A DNA stretch of 64,000 nucleotides from Tricholomella constricta (GCA_013368375.1 JAACJP010000053.1:1-64000), one strand, 5' to 3'. Positions 12,445 through 23,001 are shown, numbered from the stretch's first letter. The notes: generated from the letters alone by a model not told the origin. Numbers and translations: made by a program.

Positions 12445-12715
12445 GGTGGGGGGGAACGGTTGTAAAGGCTTAGAACATGAATGCCTTTTGGAGGCATTTC
12501 TTCTCAGTTCTGCCCGTCCCGATCGCCTTCGGAAGGCACATCTCAAATGGTCACGTGTACTCTACAGCATTGAAAATGTAATTAGTCGTCATGGGTCATC
12601 CTATTAAGGCTAAGTATTTCGGCGTATACGCAGGTGTGATGAAGAATTGGCGGGCTAGGTGAATGGACGCGGACTCAGAGACAAATCGGCAGCAATTCAA
12701 ACAGAACATACTCAG

Positions 12716-13140
12716 TCATGACATGTCTGGGATATCTCCGCCTTTCTTCTTCGACTTCCACATCCGACTAAGGGACCTGTAGCAGTTTTGGCACAAGTGG
12801 TGTGCGAGTTTTGGTGAGCCGCATGCAGGGCAGTTGACGATATCTGTCAAAGCTGAGTCGGATGTATTTACCCAAAGCTGGACGACGTACTTTGCTTGTC
12901 TTTCAGTCCCTTGTTTGCGCTGCGCATGGACTTGCGTGAATGGGAAATCTTGGACTTGGGAACGGCCAGAAGAAAAGGAGGGATGAGTTCGAGAAGAGAT
13001 CTGAGTGAAGGGGTCTTCCAAGTGGGAGTCAGGAAAGCGGGGAGCAGAGACGACGCGAAGAGTGTCATAGACGCCGTGCGCGACGTCGAGGTCAGTGGTT
13101 GTCGAAAGGAGGGTAGGACACTGAACGCGAGCGCAGCCAT
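12716..13140 (-). CDS. MRPL32: mitochondrial large-subunit ribosomal protein bL32m
   Basis: Two exons, 13140-12891 and 12852-12716 (387 bp, 128 aa), with a 38-nt GTACGT...CTCAG intron. The C-terminal half has the bL32 signature: VPKSKISHSRKSMRSANKG, then a zinc ribbon CPACGSP...HHLCQNCY (two CX2C pairs). The N-terminal ~60 residues are Ser/Thr/Leu-rich with few acidic residues, consistent with a mitochondrial presequence that is removed on import. It lies head to head with NDUFA5, 85 bp between start codons, so the two mitochondrial genes probably share a promoter. Confidence 0.92.
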
Positions 13141-13225
13141 GGAAGTGAAGACAAACTCGGCAATTCAAACTCCGCTGGCAAGTTCGTCCAAGTCACCGAC
13201 CTATTCTCTCCGCGCCAACCCTCTC
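13141..13225. promoter_or_regulatory. 85-bp bidirectional promoter between MRPL32 and NDUFA5
   Basis: Only 85 bp separate the divergent ATGs of two nuclear-encoded mitochondrial proteins. No TATA box is evident. The 5' UTRs must be very short or overlap. Shared regulation is inferred from layout only. Confidence 0.6.
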
Positions 13226-13655
13226 ATGTTCCGTCTTACTCGTCCACTTGCCCAGGCTCTTAAACGCTCTACCGGCATTACTGGGCTTACTGTCCACCCA
13301 AATCCCCTCCCTGAGCTTACAAAGACATACGAATCAACTCTCTCCGTGCTCTCAACCATTCCTCCATCCTCTGTGTACCGACAAGGCGTCGAGGCGCTCA
13401 CACTTCGCAAATTGAAAATCGTGCAGGCTGCGAATGGGGATGTTGCCGCCGTGGAGAAGCAATTGGACGAGGGTCAGATAGAGGAGTCGCTGGATATTGC
13501 GTCAGATGAGCTAAAACTAGCCGCAAAGATGGTTGAGTGGAAAGCGTGCGTTTTCATTCCTTCCTGCCTCTGAAACTGTCATTTACTCTCCGTTGTCTAG
13601 TTGGGAACCGCTGGTGGACAAACCGGAACCAGGGCAATGGGAATACATTGGATAA
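13226..13655 (+). CDS. NDUFA5: NADH:ubiquinone oxidoreductase (complex I) subunit NDUFA5/B13
   Basis: Two exons, 13226-13545 and 13601-13655 (375 bp, 124 aa), separated by a 55-nt intron (AAAGC|GTGCGT...TCTAG|TTGG). The protein shows the B13 family pattern: an STGITGLTVHPNPL segment, a TYESTLSVLSTIPPSSVYRQGVE helix region, and the terminal WEPLVDKPEPGQWEYIG. It is an accessory matrix-arm subunit of complex I, so the organism uses proton-pumping complex I. The open frame extends upstream to 12896 but that part overlaps MRPL32, and ATG 13226 is the natural start. Confidence 0.9.
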
Positions 13656-14077
13656 AGCACATCATCATGAAGTAGAACTACCCTTCATATGAATCGACTT
13701 CGCGTCTCTTCAACGTGGCGTCTGCCTTGATGAATGGCTAGCGCCATTGGCACTCAGCACGCGTCATTCCTTCACAGGCACATTTGCTTTGATTATCCTC
13801 ATACAAAGCTTACTAATTTAAGACCCTCTATTACAAGTCTGTAGGCTAGGACGGGAAGGTAATATGGGACTCTCAGCGTTCGGAAATCGCGCAAATTCAC
13901 ATGCCAATGGTACGCAGGCAGTACACACCATTAACCCCAATTTAAGATTGCACATTCCAAATTTATTGATGGTTGAAAGACAGTATTTTGAACTGATCGT
14001 GGACGTTGAAGTAGCTGGCGTTATTGCTGAGGTCAAAAGCTGAAGGAGTTATATTCTTTGGATGAAGATCTTCATAA
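13656..14077. other. NDUFA5 3' flank and tRNA upstream region
   Basis: No ORF, repeat or RNA was recognised apart from what is expected: the NDUFA5 3' UTR and the 5' flank of the tRNA gene. Confidence 0.6.
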
Positions 14078-14168
14078 GCTGGAATGGCCGAGTCGTTAAG
14101 GCGAGTGATTTGAACTGTCAACTATCACTTGGTGTTTCACCGCGTAGGTTCAAATCCTGCTTCCAGCG
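14078..14168 (+). tRNA. tRNA-Ser(UGA) with 9-nt intron
   Basis: The acceptor stem GCTGGAA/TTCCAGC closes a class II tRNA with discriminator G, D-arm GGCCGAGTCGTTAAGGC, anticodon stem AGTGA/TCACT, a long variable arm TTGGTGTTTCACC, and T-loop GGTTCAAATCC (box B). The anticodon TGA is at 14111-14113. The loop is 16 nt long because a 9-nt intron (14115-14123) sits at the canonical position one base 3' of the anticodon. The long variable arm and UGA anticodon indicate serine. Confidence 0.95.
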
Positions 14169-14173
14169 GTTAG

Positions 14174-14180
14174 TTTTTTT
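14174..14180 (+). terminator. RNA polymerase III terminator of tRNA-Ser
   Basis: A run of seven T six bases after the tRNA end is a standard pol III stop signal. Confidence 0.85.
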
Positions 14181-14692
14181 GAAAAGAACACAATATTGCA
14201 GGGAGTCAATACCTGCTCTGATGATTGCAGAGCCCGCTACTTCGCAATCCCACTTTACTTGGTGACCAAGGAGGTTATGACAACACTATGGCCCTTCTAC
14301 CAGATGTTTACATACAACTATTTTTCAGTATATCCTTGGTCCCAAGGAACTTAGGCATTTCCCACAGCATGGATGAATTCAGTTCACTTGACATGTACAT
14401 CAAGTGCCATCACAACAAAAAGTCAACTGATTACATAAAATTTTGGCAAACTAGAAATTCAGAAAACTGACAGCTAAGGCTACGTAAGCCTACGGCTAGC
14501 CTAGGTAGAGATAAGGCTCGTGCGTTCATGAATTTATCTTCTGTTTTCTTTTTCCTTTTTGAGCGTGTTTCCACGATCACCACGTGTATCCTTTCATTCC
14601 TTTTTGGATTACCTTTGCGCATGGTTGTTAACATTCTTTCTCAACCGCGCTCCCCCACCTCACTAAAATTTGATTCATATAATGTCCTCTCA
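14181..14692. other. AT-rich intergenic, nothing recognised
   Basis: Only short unsupported ORFs are present. No repeat relation to the rest of the window was seen. Confidence 0.6.
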
Positions 14693-14912
14693 TGTAAGGG
14701 CGCTTACTATCTAATCTACTAATCTCATCTAATCGTATCTTATCGAGACGATTATGTTATTGTTTGGCAACACCAGAAGGTGTTGCCTATTTAATTCATT
14801 ACATTAAATAAGTATATACAAGACCTAAACCACCTATACGTAGCAATTGACAGACTTGTCAAGCTTATGTCTAGCGTGAACCGGGGACCTCAGTTTGTAT
14901 GCTCAGCCAACA
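14693..14912 (+). repeat. degenerate solo LTR of the GypB family
   Basis: The sequence starts TGTAAGGGCGC and follows the 221-bp GypB LTR (19628-19848) in order: ATCGTATC...GAGACGATT, the GGCAACACC hairpin, TATTTAATTCATTACATTAA, TATACGTAGCAAT and CAGACTTGTCAAGC. The 3' end is poorly conserved, so the end point is approximate, and no target duplication is visible. The hairpin loop (AGAA, 14775-14778) is the reverse complement of that in GypB (TTCT). Confidence 0.85.
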
Positions 14913-15321
14913 CCTGGAAGATAGCATTTACTAGACTCAACCGACGCCCCAAGTTCAAGGGCACTTCTAATGGTGAAGCTGCCCCAAGTCTAAAACCCCC
15001 TAATGCCAGTCTACCCAAGTCTACTTACCAATAAGTGGGCAATAGACTTATAGATGTAGTGTACGGAGCGTGTTGAGCACGTCAACATCATCCTAGCACG
15101 ACGAGCCCATCAAGTGTAAAGTAATAAAAAGAAAATTGCAAGTCTATAAGTCAACCTAGCCTATGCACAATCCAATCACAATTTAAAGCTACAAATTCAG
15201 CCAGCCTAACAAATAAGTCCTCGTAAAAGTCATTTCAAGTTTAATCAGCCTATGCAGCCTGTGGAGTTGACTATGAAGAACTATCATTCGAACAAACCCT
15301 TGTAAAGTTACATACATTTTT
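14913..15321. other. intergenic, nothing recognised
   Basis: No ORF or repeat family member was found between the solo LTR and the 3' end of the accessory pseudogene. Confidence 0.5.
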
Positions 15322-17651
15322 TCAGGCCAGCGCATAGTGCCATCTCTCTGATAAATTGCGACGCTTTGCCGGAGCCTGTTTCCCAACGGGCGTGTCCAAG
15401 ACATCACGGGTAGAGGGGGCCTTGCGCTTCTGGCTGCTGTGGCGAGGCTCGTCTTTGAGCTGACTGGCAGTTGATGCAGGAGTGGGCAATGTTAAAGTAC
15501 TTGTCAAGGGTGCGGCGACAACACCTGTGGGTAGAGATTCGGCTGCAGCTGACGTGTAGACTGCCAGAGGCTGGAAATCTGGTGCAGAGTTAGTGTTCAC
15601 TATGGCCACTGGGCCCCTCAAAGCAGTGGCGACACCCTTCCCACCACACCTACCACCGCGTTTTCCGCCGCGCCCACGTCTTCCTCCATGCTCCGACCCA
15701 AGGCGCTTCCAGGGTTATTGGAAGACTCCAAGGTTTCAGCGTTGGAATTGGCCTCGGGTGTAGAAGTGGTAGCCCCAGTGTCTGCTTGTAGTTTGCTCAC
15801 AGTGGTAGAGGTGTCTCCGCCACCGTTTGTGATTGTGGGGGTGTGGGCGTGGGTGGACGTAGTAGTGGTCATGGTAATGTTCTCGCTTCCGCCATCACCT
15901 GTGTTTGAGAGAGTCGTCACCAAGTCGGAGGTGTTGTCACAGACAATCCGTGGTGAGAAATTGGTGACAGAGGAAGAGGACTATGTGATGGGAGCGGGAG
16001 CAGGATCGTGGAAGGGTGATCCATCTAGAGCCTTGATCTCATTGTCACTGTCGTCATTGTGATTGTCATAGTCGTTCTGATTGTCATCATCATTTTGATT
16101 GTCATCGCTGTCGCCACCTGACAGTGACACTGACTTTGAGAACTCCAAAATGTTGTGGCATCGGTTCTGGCCATCGAAAATGGCCGTATACAATCCAAGA
16201 GCGTCTGTTGCCTTCATTGCTTTGGAATCAAGGCTCAGGAAATCGGCAAGTTTGTTGCAATGGGCGAGTCCGACAGAGTCCCGCGTTGATGTACCGAGGA
16301 CATCCCAGGGGACTTCGGTCGAGTTCACGACCTCTGAAATAAACCAAGCTCATTAGCAAAATAAATTTGCTCGTGGTCATCATCGACTTACTCCAGGCCA
16401 TTTCGATGTATTCCACCAGAAGGTGGTGACAGCTGGCGACAGGGACACTCTCGGGGTCTAAGGATGGCAGAATGGGGTATCCATCCTTGTTCAAGATGAT
16501 GGTGAGCTTGACCAGCTTCACTGTGGACTCTGTGGGAGTCATCAATTTGGGACGCTTGACTGTCAGAAAGGGCCCATCAGTCCCGGCGCACGACTATGAC
16601 AGCAGGAAAAAAATACCTGGCAATGTGCCCTCTGCGAACCGTCAAAACTCGTTGCAGAAGTCTTTGAAATTTGCACATTGATCAGCAAAAGTCGTCGATT
16701 GGGCATTGTTGGATACGGTCCCGCTATCAACACATCAGAATGTGAGAGAATATGGCTAGTAGTTAACGTACTTGAAGGTCTTGAGGTCACCCGCCTTGTT
16801 GCGATAGGCACCTTGTAGGAAGAACATGACCTCACCATGCCCTCTCCCGTTGCAGCTGCACATGCTACGCAGTGCCTCCATGGCCATTGGCAATAAAGAC
16901 TTCTGTTGACTGTGTAAGTAATGAGCCGTGCATAAATCAAAACAGATGTCGAGATACTCACGCAAATATATGATCAGCAATCGGGGGATGCTTCAGGTTC
17001 TCCTTCAAGGTTGCTGCTTCCTCCTCAAATTCAGCACGAGCCTTGTCGTCAAGTTCATTGAAGAGTTCATGCTTGAATTTCCGGTGCAGGGTAAGATTGC
17101 CTTCTCTGGTCAATTGGCCAGTCTCACTGCACTCCTTATTGATCATGTCTCGAATATCAGCTTGCTTGGTTTGGCGAATAAATTGACGGCGCTTGTTGCA
17201 CGTGGAGCTTTGCTGGACGTCGAGGGGGCCAGCACCTCAATGTTCGTCTTCGTGTTGTTGACGAACCATTTCTTCAGTTTCTCAATCACATAATTAAACA
17301 CAGAATGCCCGACAGAGAAAAAATGCTTACATGTTTGAGTGATTCAAGATTTGGACCATCTGGGTCATTTGAGTTGAATTGCTGAATGAAAAGGGGATAT
17401 ACAAGACAGAGGACCCAGTCCCCCTTGTCACCCTTCACCTGCCCAGTCCCTTGAGGACCAGTGGCTTTCTGAGCAAGCTTGTCAACGAACTCTTGATACT
17501 GTGGAAGGTGAGAGAGTAGCAGGGCTTTCTCCTCCTTGTTGAATGCTCCTTGATTGGTATGTAGAGCTGGTGCCACAGACGTAGGCGGGTCGAGCGGAGG
17601 GGTTGGGTTAAGCAGTGAGCCAGAGTTAGCAGGGTCAGGGGGATGATCCAT
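15322..17651 (-). pseudogene. decayed multi-exon accessory gene, unknown function
   Basis: A start at 17651 (MDHPPDPANSG...) leads into several exons joined by plausible GT-AG introns near 17334, 16964, 16785, 16618 and 16391. They encode a basic region (KWFVNN, RATSAVNLFAK) and an acidic helix-rich part (KHELFNELDDKARAEFEEEA) that recall a protein family common in Agaricomycete repeat-rich DNA. The C-terminus is Asp/Asn-rich, ending in a basic PAKRRNLSERW segment. Visible lesions are a -1 frameshift near 17185, an in-frame TGA near 16650, an in-frame TAG at 15981, and a frameshift near 15640. No function can be assigned. Confidence 0.6.
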
Positions 17652-17845
17652 GATACGCAAAGGCAGGGGAATGCGAAAGCCTGCGAAAATGCGAGAGCTG
17701 TCCTTTTAACTTCGAGTCCGCTTTGACTGTGTCATTTCAAAGAGCAACCGTGCAGAGCTCCATGCTTGGAGGGCCATCCTCAGGTCAAAGGTGTGGCAGC
17801 GGGCCAAGCGGCATTTCCAGCTTGAGCCTAATTGTTAACGATTAT

Positions 17846-19000
17846 TCATAAGTTCAGTATAAATGGAGACAAAAGACGTACATTTAATAGCTTGTTCCAG
17901 ACAAGGCCAAAGTTTCCATTGTGGGTCAGAGTGCTGCTCGAATTAGGGTTGGAGAAAGACAATAGAATAATAATCCTTTCTTGTCGAGGACACATTGTAA
18001 GTAAGTCGAGTGTGTGATTAATGAGCCCGTGCTTTGCCCTTGCGAACAGTATTGTAAAGGTGAAATATTGTAGCAAAGCATGGAGGGGAAACAACGGTAT
18101 CGTATTTCAAGAAAAAAGCTTGTCCGGCGAAATCAACCCCGAGAGGCTCCGCCCAGAGATGCTCGAGCCATTCGGGCCATCCTCCTAGATAGAGTTCCAG
18201 CATATTGCTGAGCTCGACCCCATACACTCCGAGCTCGACCTTGAAGTCCAGCAGATGGATGCTGCGATCTCCACGTTGAGGAAAGACAGCTATTTCAACA
18301 TGGCTGTGGGCATCCTGTAGATAGCTCAGTAGCAAATCAAACAGATAATCATTCGAACTAACCGATTTCCAAATAAAGAGTTGCACACCACATGTAAAGT
18401 CCCTATCATTTGGAGCATAATGAGCGACAGTATTGTTCGAACATTGTACGGGTGGAATGGGGAAGATGCGACAAGAGTGACAGACGACAAGGGAAAGACA
18501 TCATACATAGGACTTGTCGGTGGAGACAAACTCCAGCTAGCCGCCTGCGAAGAGGGTGGAGCACGGTTGGGTACCGAAAGTGGCTGGACAGGCTCTGTTC
18601 GGTTTGTGCAGCGGGGCTGCGGTTGGAGCTCCTCACGAATATTAAACCATGCTGTTAACTCAGTGGCATCACGGAGAATCTTTGGGTCTAACAAGGTATG
18701 CATTAGCCAAGTGAATGTCCAGGGCGCATTCATCTTCTTCTACATGTCAATCAAATCAGGCGCAACGTTAGACGCACTAGGAAAATGCCACTTACCACCA
18801 TCTGGAACCACCGCCCGATGTTTGAGTGCTCCAGGATGTCTCCCTTCACTGAGGCCAACTTTCCCGTGCACACTTGTGGCGTTCAGTAGACCCAACCGTG
18901 GACTTGGCACTGGTTGTTGTATGGCGCTGCGAGGAATTCAATAGCTTTCGTGATCTGCTCTTCATTGACTTTGCTAGCAGCAGATTTATTCAGGCCATGG
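17846..19000 (-). pseudogene. second decayed accessory gene fragment, truncated by the palindrome
   Basis: Read leftwards from 19000 the minus strand encodes AASKVNEEQITKAIEFLAAP and then PYNNQCQVHGWVY followed by an in-frame TGA, then GDILEHSNIGRWFQMV and a GTAAGT donor. Further exons follow (a Pro/Ser-rich segment around 18700-18460 and LDFKVELGVYGVEL near 18250). The coding sequence stops abruptly at the left edge of the inverted repeat, so the palindrome removed or displaced its 5' part. The type of protein is familiar from fungal repeat regions but has no assigned role. Confidence 0.5.
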
Positions 19001-19003
19001 AGT

Positions 19004-19627
19004 GCTGCTGCTACTCTGTGGAGGTGAGTAACACCTCCGCTCTATGGCCCCCTAGCACTGTATAGGCCCACTGCAGCACCAGGTGTGCTACACAGACAAC
19101 AGTCATGGAGGTCTGCAGATGTACTTTAGACATGCTACATGTAGTGTGCTCCACTGCAACTCCGCGGAGGTGGCAAAACAGCCCTGCTCCTTGTCTGTAA
19201 CCATACTCAAATCATATTTTCCTGGCAAGGCTGGTGCCCGAACTACAAAAAGACACCCGGTTCCATCTTTCAAGGAGTATTATTCCTTCTTGCTTGATTT
19301 TGTGCTCTACTGCAACTCCGCGGAGGTGGCAAAACAGCCCTGGTCCTTGTCTTTAACCGTACTCAAATTGTATTTTCCTGGCAAGGCTGGTGTCCGAACT
19401 GCCCAATAGGACCATGATCAAAGACACCCAGTTCCATCTTTCAAGGAGTATTATTCCTTCGTTCTTGATTTTGTGCTCCACTGCTACTGCTACTCCGTGT
19501 GCTCCGCTGCAAGCCTGCGGAGGTGTGTAACAGCCCCTGCTCCGCGGCCCCCTACTGCACCATATAGGCCTGCTGCAGTGCTGGGTGTGCCCCACAGGCA
19601 ACGACCCGCGGAGGTCCGCGGACGTGG
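19004..19627 (+). repeat. outer left arm of palindrome (tandem units)
   Basis: It contains two to three copies of a ~140-160-bp unit (TTTTCCTGGCAAGGCTGGTG ... GTATTATTCCTTC ... CTCCGCGGAGGTGGCAAAAC, near 19155-19480), then one ~165-bp CCGCGG unit interrupted by GypB. The inverted counterparts lie at 37960-38480. Confidence 0.85.
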
Positions 19628-19848
19628 TGTAAGGACGCCCGCTATCTTATCTAATCTTGGTTATCTAATCGTATCTTATCGAGACGATTACGCTATTGTT
19701 TGGCAACACCTTCTGGTGTTGCCTATTTAATTCATTACATTAATTAAGTATAAACAACCTTGTACACCTATACGTAGCAATCGACAGACTTGTCAAGCTT
19801 ACGTCTAGTGTGAACAACAAGGTCCCCAAAATCTGTAACCCCGTTACA
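19628..19848 (+). repeat. 5' LTR of GypB
   Basis: 221 bp, TGTAAGGACG...CCGTTACA. It contains the hairpin GGCAACACC-TTCT-GGTGTTGCC at 19702-19723. The sequence right after it is a T-run (TTTTTTTAAGC), not a recognisable tRNA primer-binding site. Confidence 0.95.
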
Positions 19849-19957
19849 TTTTTTTAAGCTACCTTGCTTTCTATTGCTGCGTACCCACGACGTTACGCAG
19901 ACCCACATTCCATTTAGAACACCCATCATCAAAAAGAACCAACGAGACCGAGACCCG

Positions 19958-20791
19958 ATGACAACAACTCCCACATCCGGAAAGAGCCGAACTCCGGTCC
20001 TCGAGGATGCGCTCACAGCGCATCCTCCATCACAACTTCCACTGCAACCAGTGGAAGTCGGATCAGTCGCTGGTGGACAAAGTTCACCAGCGCAGAATAC
20101 ACTAGGAGTAGAATCGGAGGAACTTTGGCCAATAGCAAGCACCAATGTGCCTGGGAGCTTGGCCGACGAATTGGCCAGGTCACATCGACCTGGCCCCACG
20201 GCGGGAAGCAGATGGCCAGACAGCCGTCTGTCAAATAGAGCGTTCGGGGCGTCCACCCTGAGCATAGTCAAGATGGAGTCGGACAAAGACGACTTGTCCG
20301 ACCCCGAGGCTAATGAAGAAGAGGCCAGCGAAAGGGAATTGCTTGCGCTTCAAGTGAAGCAATTCTGGGACACCACCGATGTGGTTAACGAGCATCGGCG
20401 AAGGCGACTGGAGGAACGAGCGGATAGGCTCGTTCTGCGATCTACCGGAGCACAATCCGTTGGAGAAATGGTCGCACAAGCATATGCCGACCGATACTTG
20501 GAAGCGCTGTCCGTAGTAGTTACGGAATACAGGAAGAAGTACCCTAAGGGAACTTCGAATTCAGCAGTCAGCTCGATCGCTGGGACGCCTGTACCTAAGA
20601 AAGCCTTGTTCAACAAAGGAAAAGGTCGTTGGGATGACCTCTTCACTCCTCAAGCAGTGGCTGCCGGATCGAACCAGCCTTTTGATGAGGCTGCCATGGC
20701 AGTATCGGCGCTGCATCAAGCGCGACAGTTAGGAGAATCTGACGACGATTATCGTCGTCGGGGTCTGCGGCAGCGAAGCGCGAAAGAATGA
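19958..20791 (+). CDS. GypB ORF1, unknown, with FW...RRRLE module
   Basis: 277 aa from ATG 19958; the frame is open further upstream, but this is the first ATG. Residues ~120-195 hold a charged helical module (KQFWDTTDV...RRRRLEERAD...YADRYLEAL...YRKKYPKG) that occurs twice in the GypC ORF, which identifies it as a structural or Gag-like part of this element group. The stop codon overlaps the next start (ATGA at 20788-20791), suggesting coupled termination and reinitiation. No database family was recognised. Confidence 0.75.
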   Translation: MTTTPTSGKSRTPVLEDALTAHPPSQLPLQPVEVGSVAGGQSSPAQNTLGVESEELWPIASTNVPGSLADELARSHRPGPTAGSRWPDSRLSNRAFGASTLSIVKMESDKDDLSDPEANEEEASERELLALQVKQFWDTTDVVNEHRRRRLEERADRLVLRSTGAQSVGEMVAQAYADRYLEALSVVVTEYRKKYPKGTSNSAVSSIAGTPVPKKALFNKGKGRWDDLFTPQAVAAGSNQPFDEAAMAVSALHQARQLGESDDDYRRRGLRQRSAKE

Positions 20792-23001
20792 CTCGTGAAG
20801 AGCATCTTGCGCAACCACAGGGATCCAAATGGGCCCCTGTTAGTGAGTCTACGTTAGACCCACCCACGGAACGTAAGTATACAACCACGCAAGCAGCTGG
20901 CGACGAAAGCGCGCCAGCTATTCAAGTACCTATGGATGCGAAGGATGGCCGTGTTCCATTAGCGAAAGATTGGAACAACCGAGTCGCATATCAGCGTTTG
21001 AGAAACGCTGATTTATCACGGAGCAAGTTCACGAATTATGATGATCAAGGAGTCGTCTTCGAAGGACATATGCCCGTAGATGAGATGGCGAGGCAATGGG
21101 CCTCGCAAACTCAAGGTTCGGATGGTGGACTGGGAAATGGGGCCGTTGGAAAACATAATACGACGGCGACGGCTAACGGCCGTCAAGACATGCGGGTTCG
21201 TATAAGTGAACCCACTTCACATGCTCAGCCTCGATTTCAAAGTCGAGGCTACTCAATGCCTGACCCGATTCGCAGGAGTCAATCAATTGCGGACGGAATA
21301 CATGCTGCTGGAGAGCAGCATAAAACTAAGATGCACGAACGGTTGCATCAACTGATACACGAGCGACTGGCTGTACGCCTATCGCTCCCTGATGGTATGA
21401 AATCTCGTCGTGCGGACTCAAAGTCCGTAGGCACTTATAGTGGAAGTGCCAAGTTTGGCGAATTGGAAGAATGGCTAGCCAGCCTTGTCGTGATGCTAGC
21501 CGTGAGCCAGTTTGGAGGAACAGAACACGACCAAGAGCGCGTTCTGATAACATCCGAGTTCCTTGATGGTGAAGCTCGGAAATGGTACAATCGCCATGTT
21601 ATCCATGTGAACCGCGAAAAGCAGTCCTGGACGTTTGAAGACGTCATACTAGGGCTGTACGATCGGTTCGTGCTGCCTTCAACCATGCAGGATGCTCGTA
21701 ACGACTTTAACGCCGTTACCTATTCGGCGAGCAAAGGCATACAAGGTCTGTATGACGACCTTGTGGATCATGCCATGAACATGGCAGCAAGAACAGATGA
21801 TTGGACGTTCCTGGAGAAATTTCTCAAAACACTTCCGCGCGATATGCGGAAGGCATTATTCGATGACGGGCTATCACCCGAAATCAATACAGCCCAAGAG
21901 TTCCTAGCGGTGGGCCTAGCACTTCAAGCCACCCAGAAAACGGCTGATTACTTTGAGCGGACCATAACCGCTCAGCGAAGTCAACCGAGCCAAATGCGGA
22001 AACCAGATGGGGGGCGAGTAAACGCTCCACACAATAATTTCAACAGGCCTCGACGGGTGTATGGCGCAGTAAATGAAAAGCCATATGTCAAGCCAGCGTA
22101 TCAGGATCAACCTGGACGTGGAGAGCAAAAGCCCCACGTCGAAAAACCAGCGATGAAGACAGGAGATCGTCCGCGTTACAATCAACCTAAAAACCACGAT
22201 CATCACAACCACCCTCCGGGGGAAGTGTGCTTTAATTGTGGAAAACTAGGGCATTTTGCAAAAGATTGCAAACAGCCCAAGAAACAGCGAGCGTTCCTAA
22301 GGGCCGCACGTACAGCGGCACCTGACGCGGCAAGTGAGGTGGACGATGAAGACACGTCTCCCGAGGACCCGGACGGACGAGACAATGGACGCCCTGATAC
22401 AGAGGCGGACAATGAAGACGAAGGCGATGAGTTCGTAGACATGGAGGTCTACGAAAATGAATACTATGCTCGGGACGATGAGACCGAGCGTATGTTTGCA
22501 ATGACAGAAGTAATTGCGTCAGAAGAACGCAATGATAAACCACCAGTTCGCAAAGTTAAAGTGCGGACGGGGAGGGACAAAATTGCTCGTCCCGTAGTTC
22601 CGATAAAGGACAAGGAGTGCCTTGTCACCTACATTAACGTAGGTGGACATGAGGCTTGGACCCTTTGGGATTCCGGGAGTACAACTACCGGACTTACGCC
22701 GTCATTCGCTCAAGTGGCCGATATTCGAGTATTTCCGCTGGAGGATCCATTAATCCTCCAGCTCGGGACTAAAGGAAGTCGGGCCACAGTAAACTTTGGT
22801 ACGACGGTGGAAGCCGCTCTTCCAGGGTTTAAAGGCAAGGTTTACATGGACCTTGCTAACTTTGATCGATACGACGTGATTATAGGCACGCCGTTTATGC
22901 GCGCAAATAACGTCGTGCTGGACTTTAACCGTGACGAAGTTGTCGTCAATGGAGTCGCTATACCAGCGACTAAGGTAAAAATGGAGGATACCGATGGCTG
23001 A
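20788..23001 (+). CDS. GypB gag-protease polyprotein
   Basis: 737 aa. A gag-type capsid region (about residues 225-400, including FLDGEARKWYNRHV) is followed by a CCHC knuckle CFNCGKLGHFAKDC (about 481-494), an acidic linker, and a retropepsin with DSGST (about 631) and the flap-end IIGTPFM. It starts at the ATG that overlaps the ORF1 stop. It ends at TGA 22999-23001, which lies in the loop of a hairpin (CCGATGGC...GCCATCGG). The following pol frame is in the same phase after a second TGA at 23038-23040. Confidence 0.85.
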   Translation: MTREEHLAQPQGSKWAPVSESTLDPPTERKYTTTQAAGDESAPAIQVPMDAKDGRVPLAKDWNNRVAYQRLRNADLSRSKFTNYDDQGVVFEGHMPVDEMARQWASQTQGSDGGLGNGAVGKHNTTATANGRQDMRVRISEPTSHAQPRFQSRGYSMPDPIRRSQSIADGIHAAGEQHKTKMHERLHQLIHERLAVRLSLPDGMKSRRADSKSVGTYSGSAKFGELEEWLASLVVMLAVSQFGGTEHDQERVLITSEFLDGEARKWYNRHVIHVNREKQSWTFEDVILGLYDRFVLPSTMQDARNDFNAVTYSASKGIQGLYDDLVDHAMNMAARTDDWTFLEKFLKTLPRDMRKALFDDGLSPEINTAQEFLAVGLALQATQKTADYFERTITAQRSQPSQMRKPDGGRVNAPHNNFNRPRRVYGAVNEKPYVKPAYQDQPGRGEQKPHVEKPAMKTGDRPRYNQPKNHDHHNHPPGEVCFNCGKLGHFAKDCKQPKKQRAFLRAARTAAPDAASEVDDEDTSPEDPDGRDNGRPDTEADNEDEGDEFVDMEVYENEYYARDDETERMFAMTEVIASEERNDKPPVRKVKVRTGRDKIARPVVPIKDKECLVTYINVGGHEAWTLWDSGSTTTGLTPSFAQVADIRVFPLEDPLILQLGTKGSRATVNFGTTVEAALPGFKGKVYMDLANFDRYDVIIGTPFMRANNVVLDFNRDEVVVNGVAIPATKVKMEDTDG

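Noticed and set aside
12896..13225. Upstream 110-codon extension of the NDUFA5 frame
   Set aside because: It lies antisense over MRPL32, and the NDUFA5 family begins at the Met at 13226.
13226..13655. An alternative reading of the NDUFA5 protein as a mitochondrial carrier or ribosomal protein
   Set aside because: It is too short for a carrier, has no repeats, and the terminal WEPLVDKPEPGQWEYIG fits the B13 complex I subunit.
14693..14912. Target-site duplication for the solo LTR
   Set aside because: TCTCA precedes the left end, but no matching pentamer follows the approximate right end; the 3' end is too degraded.
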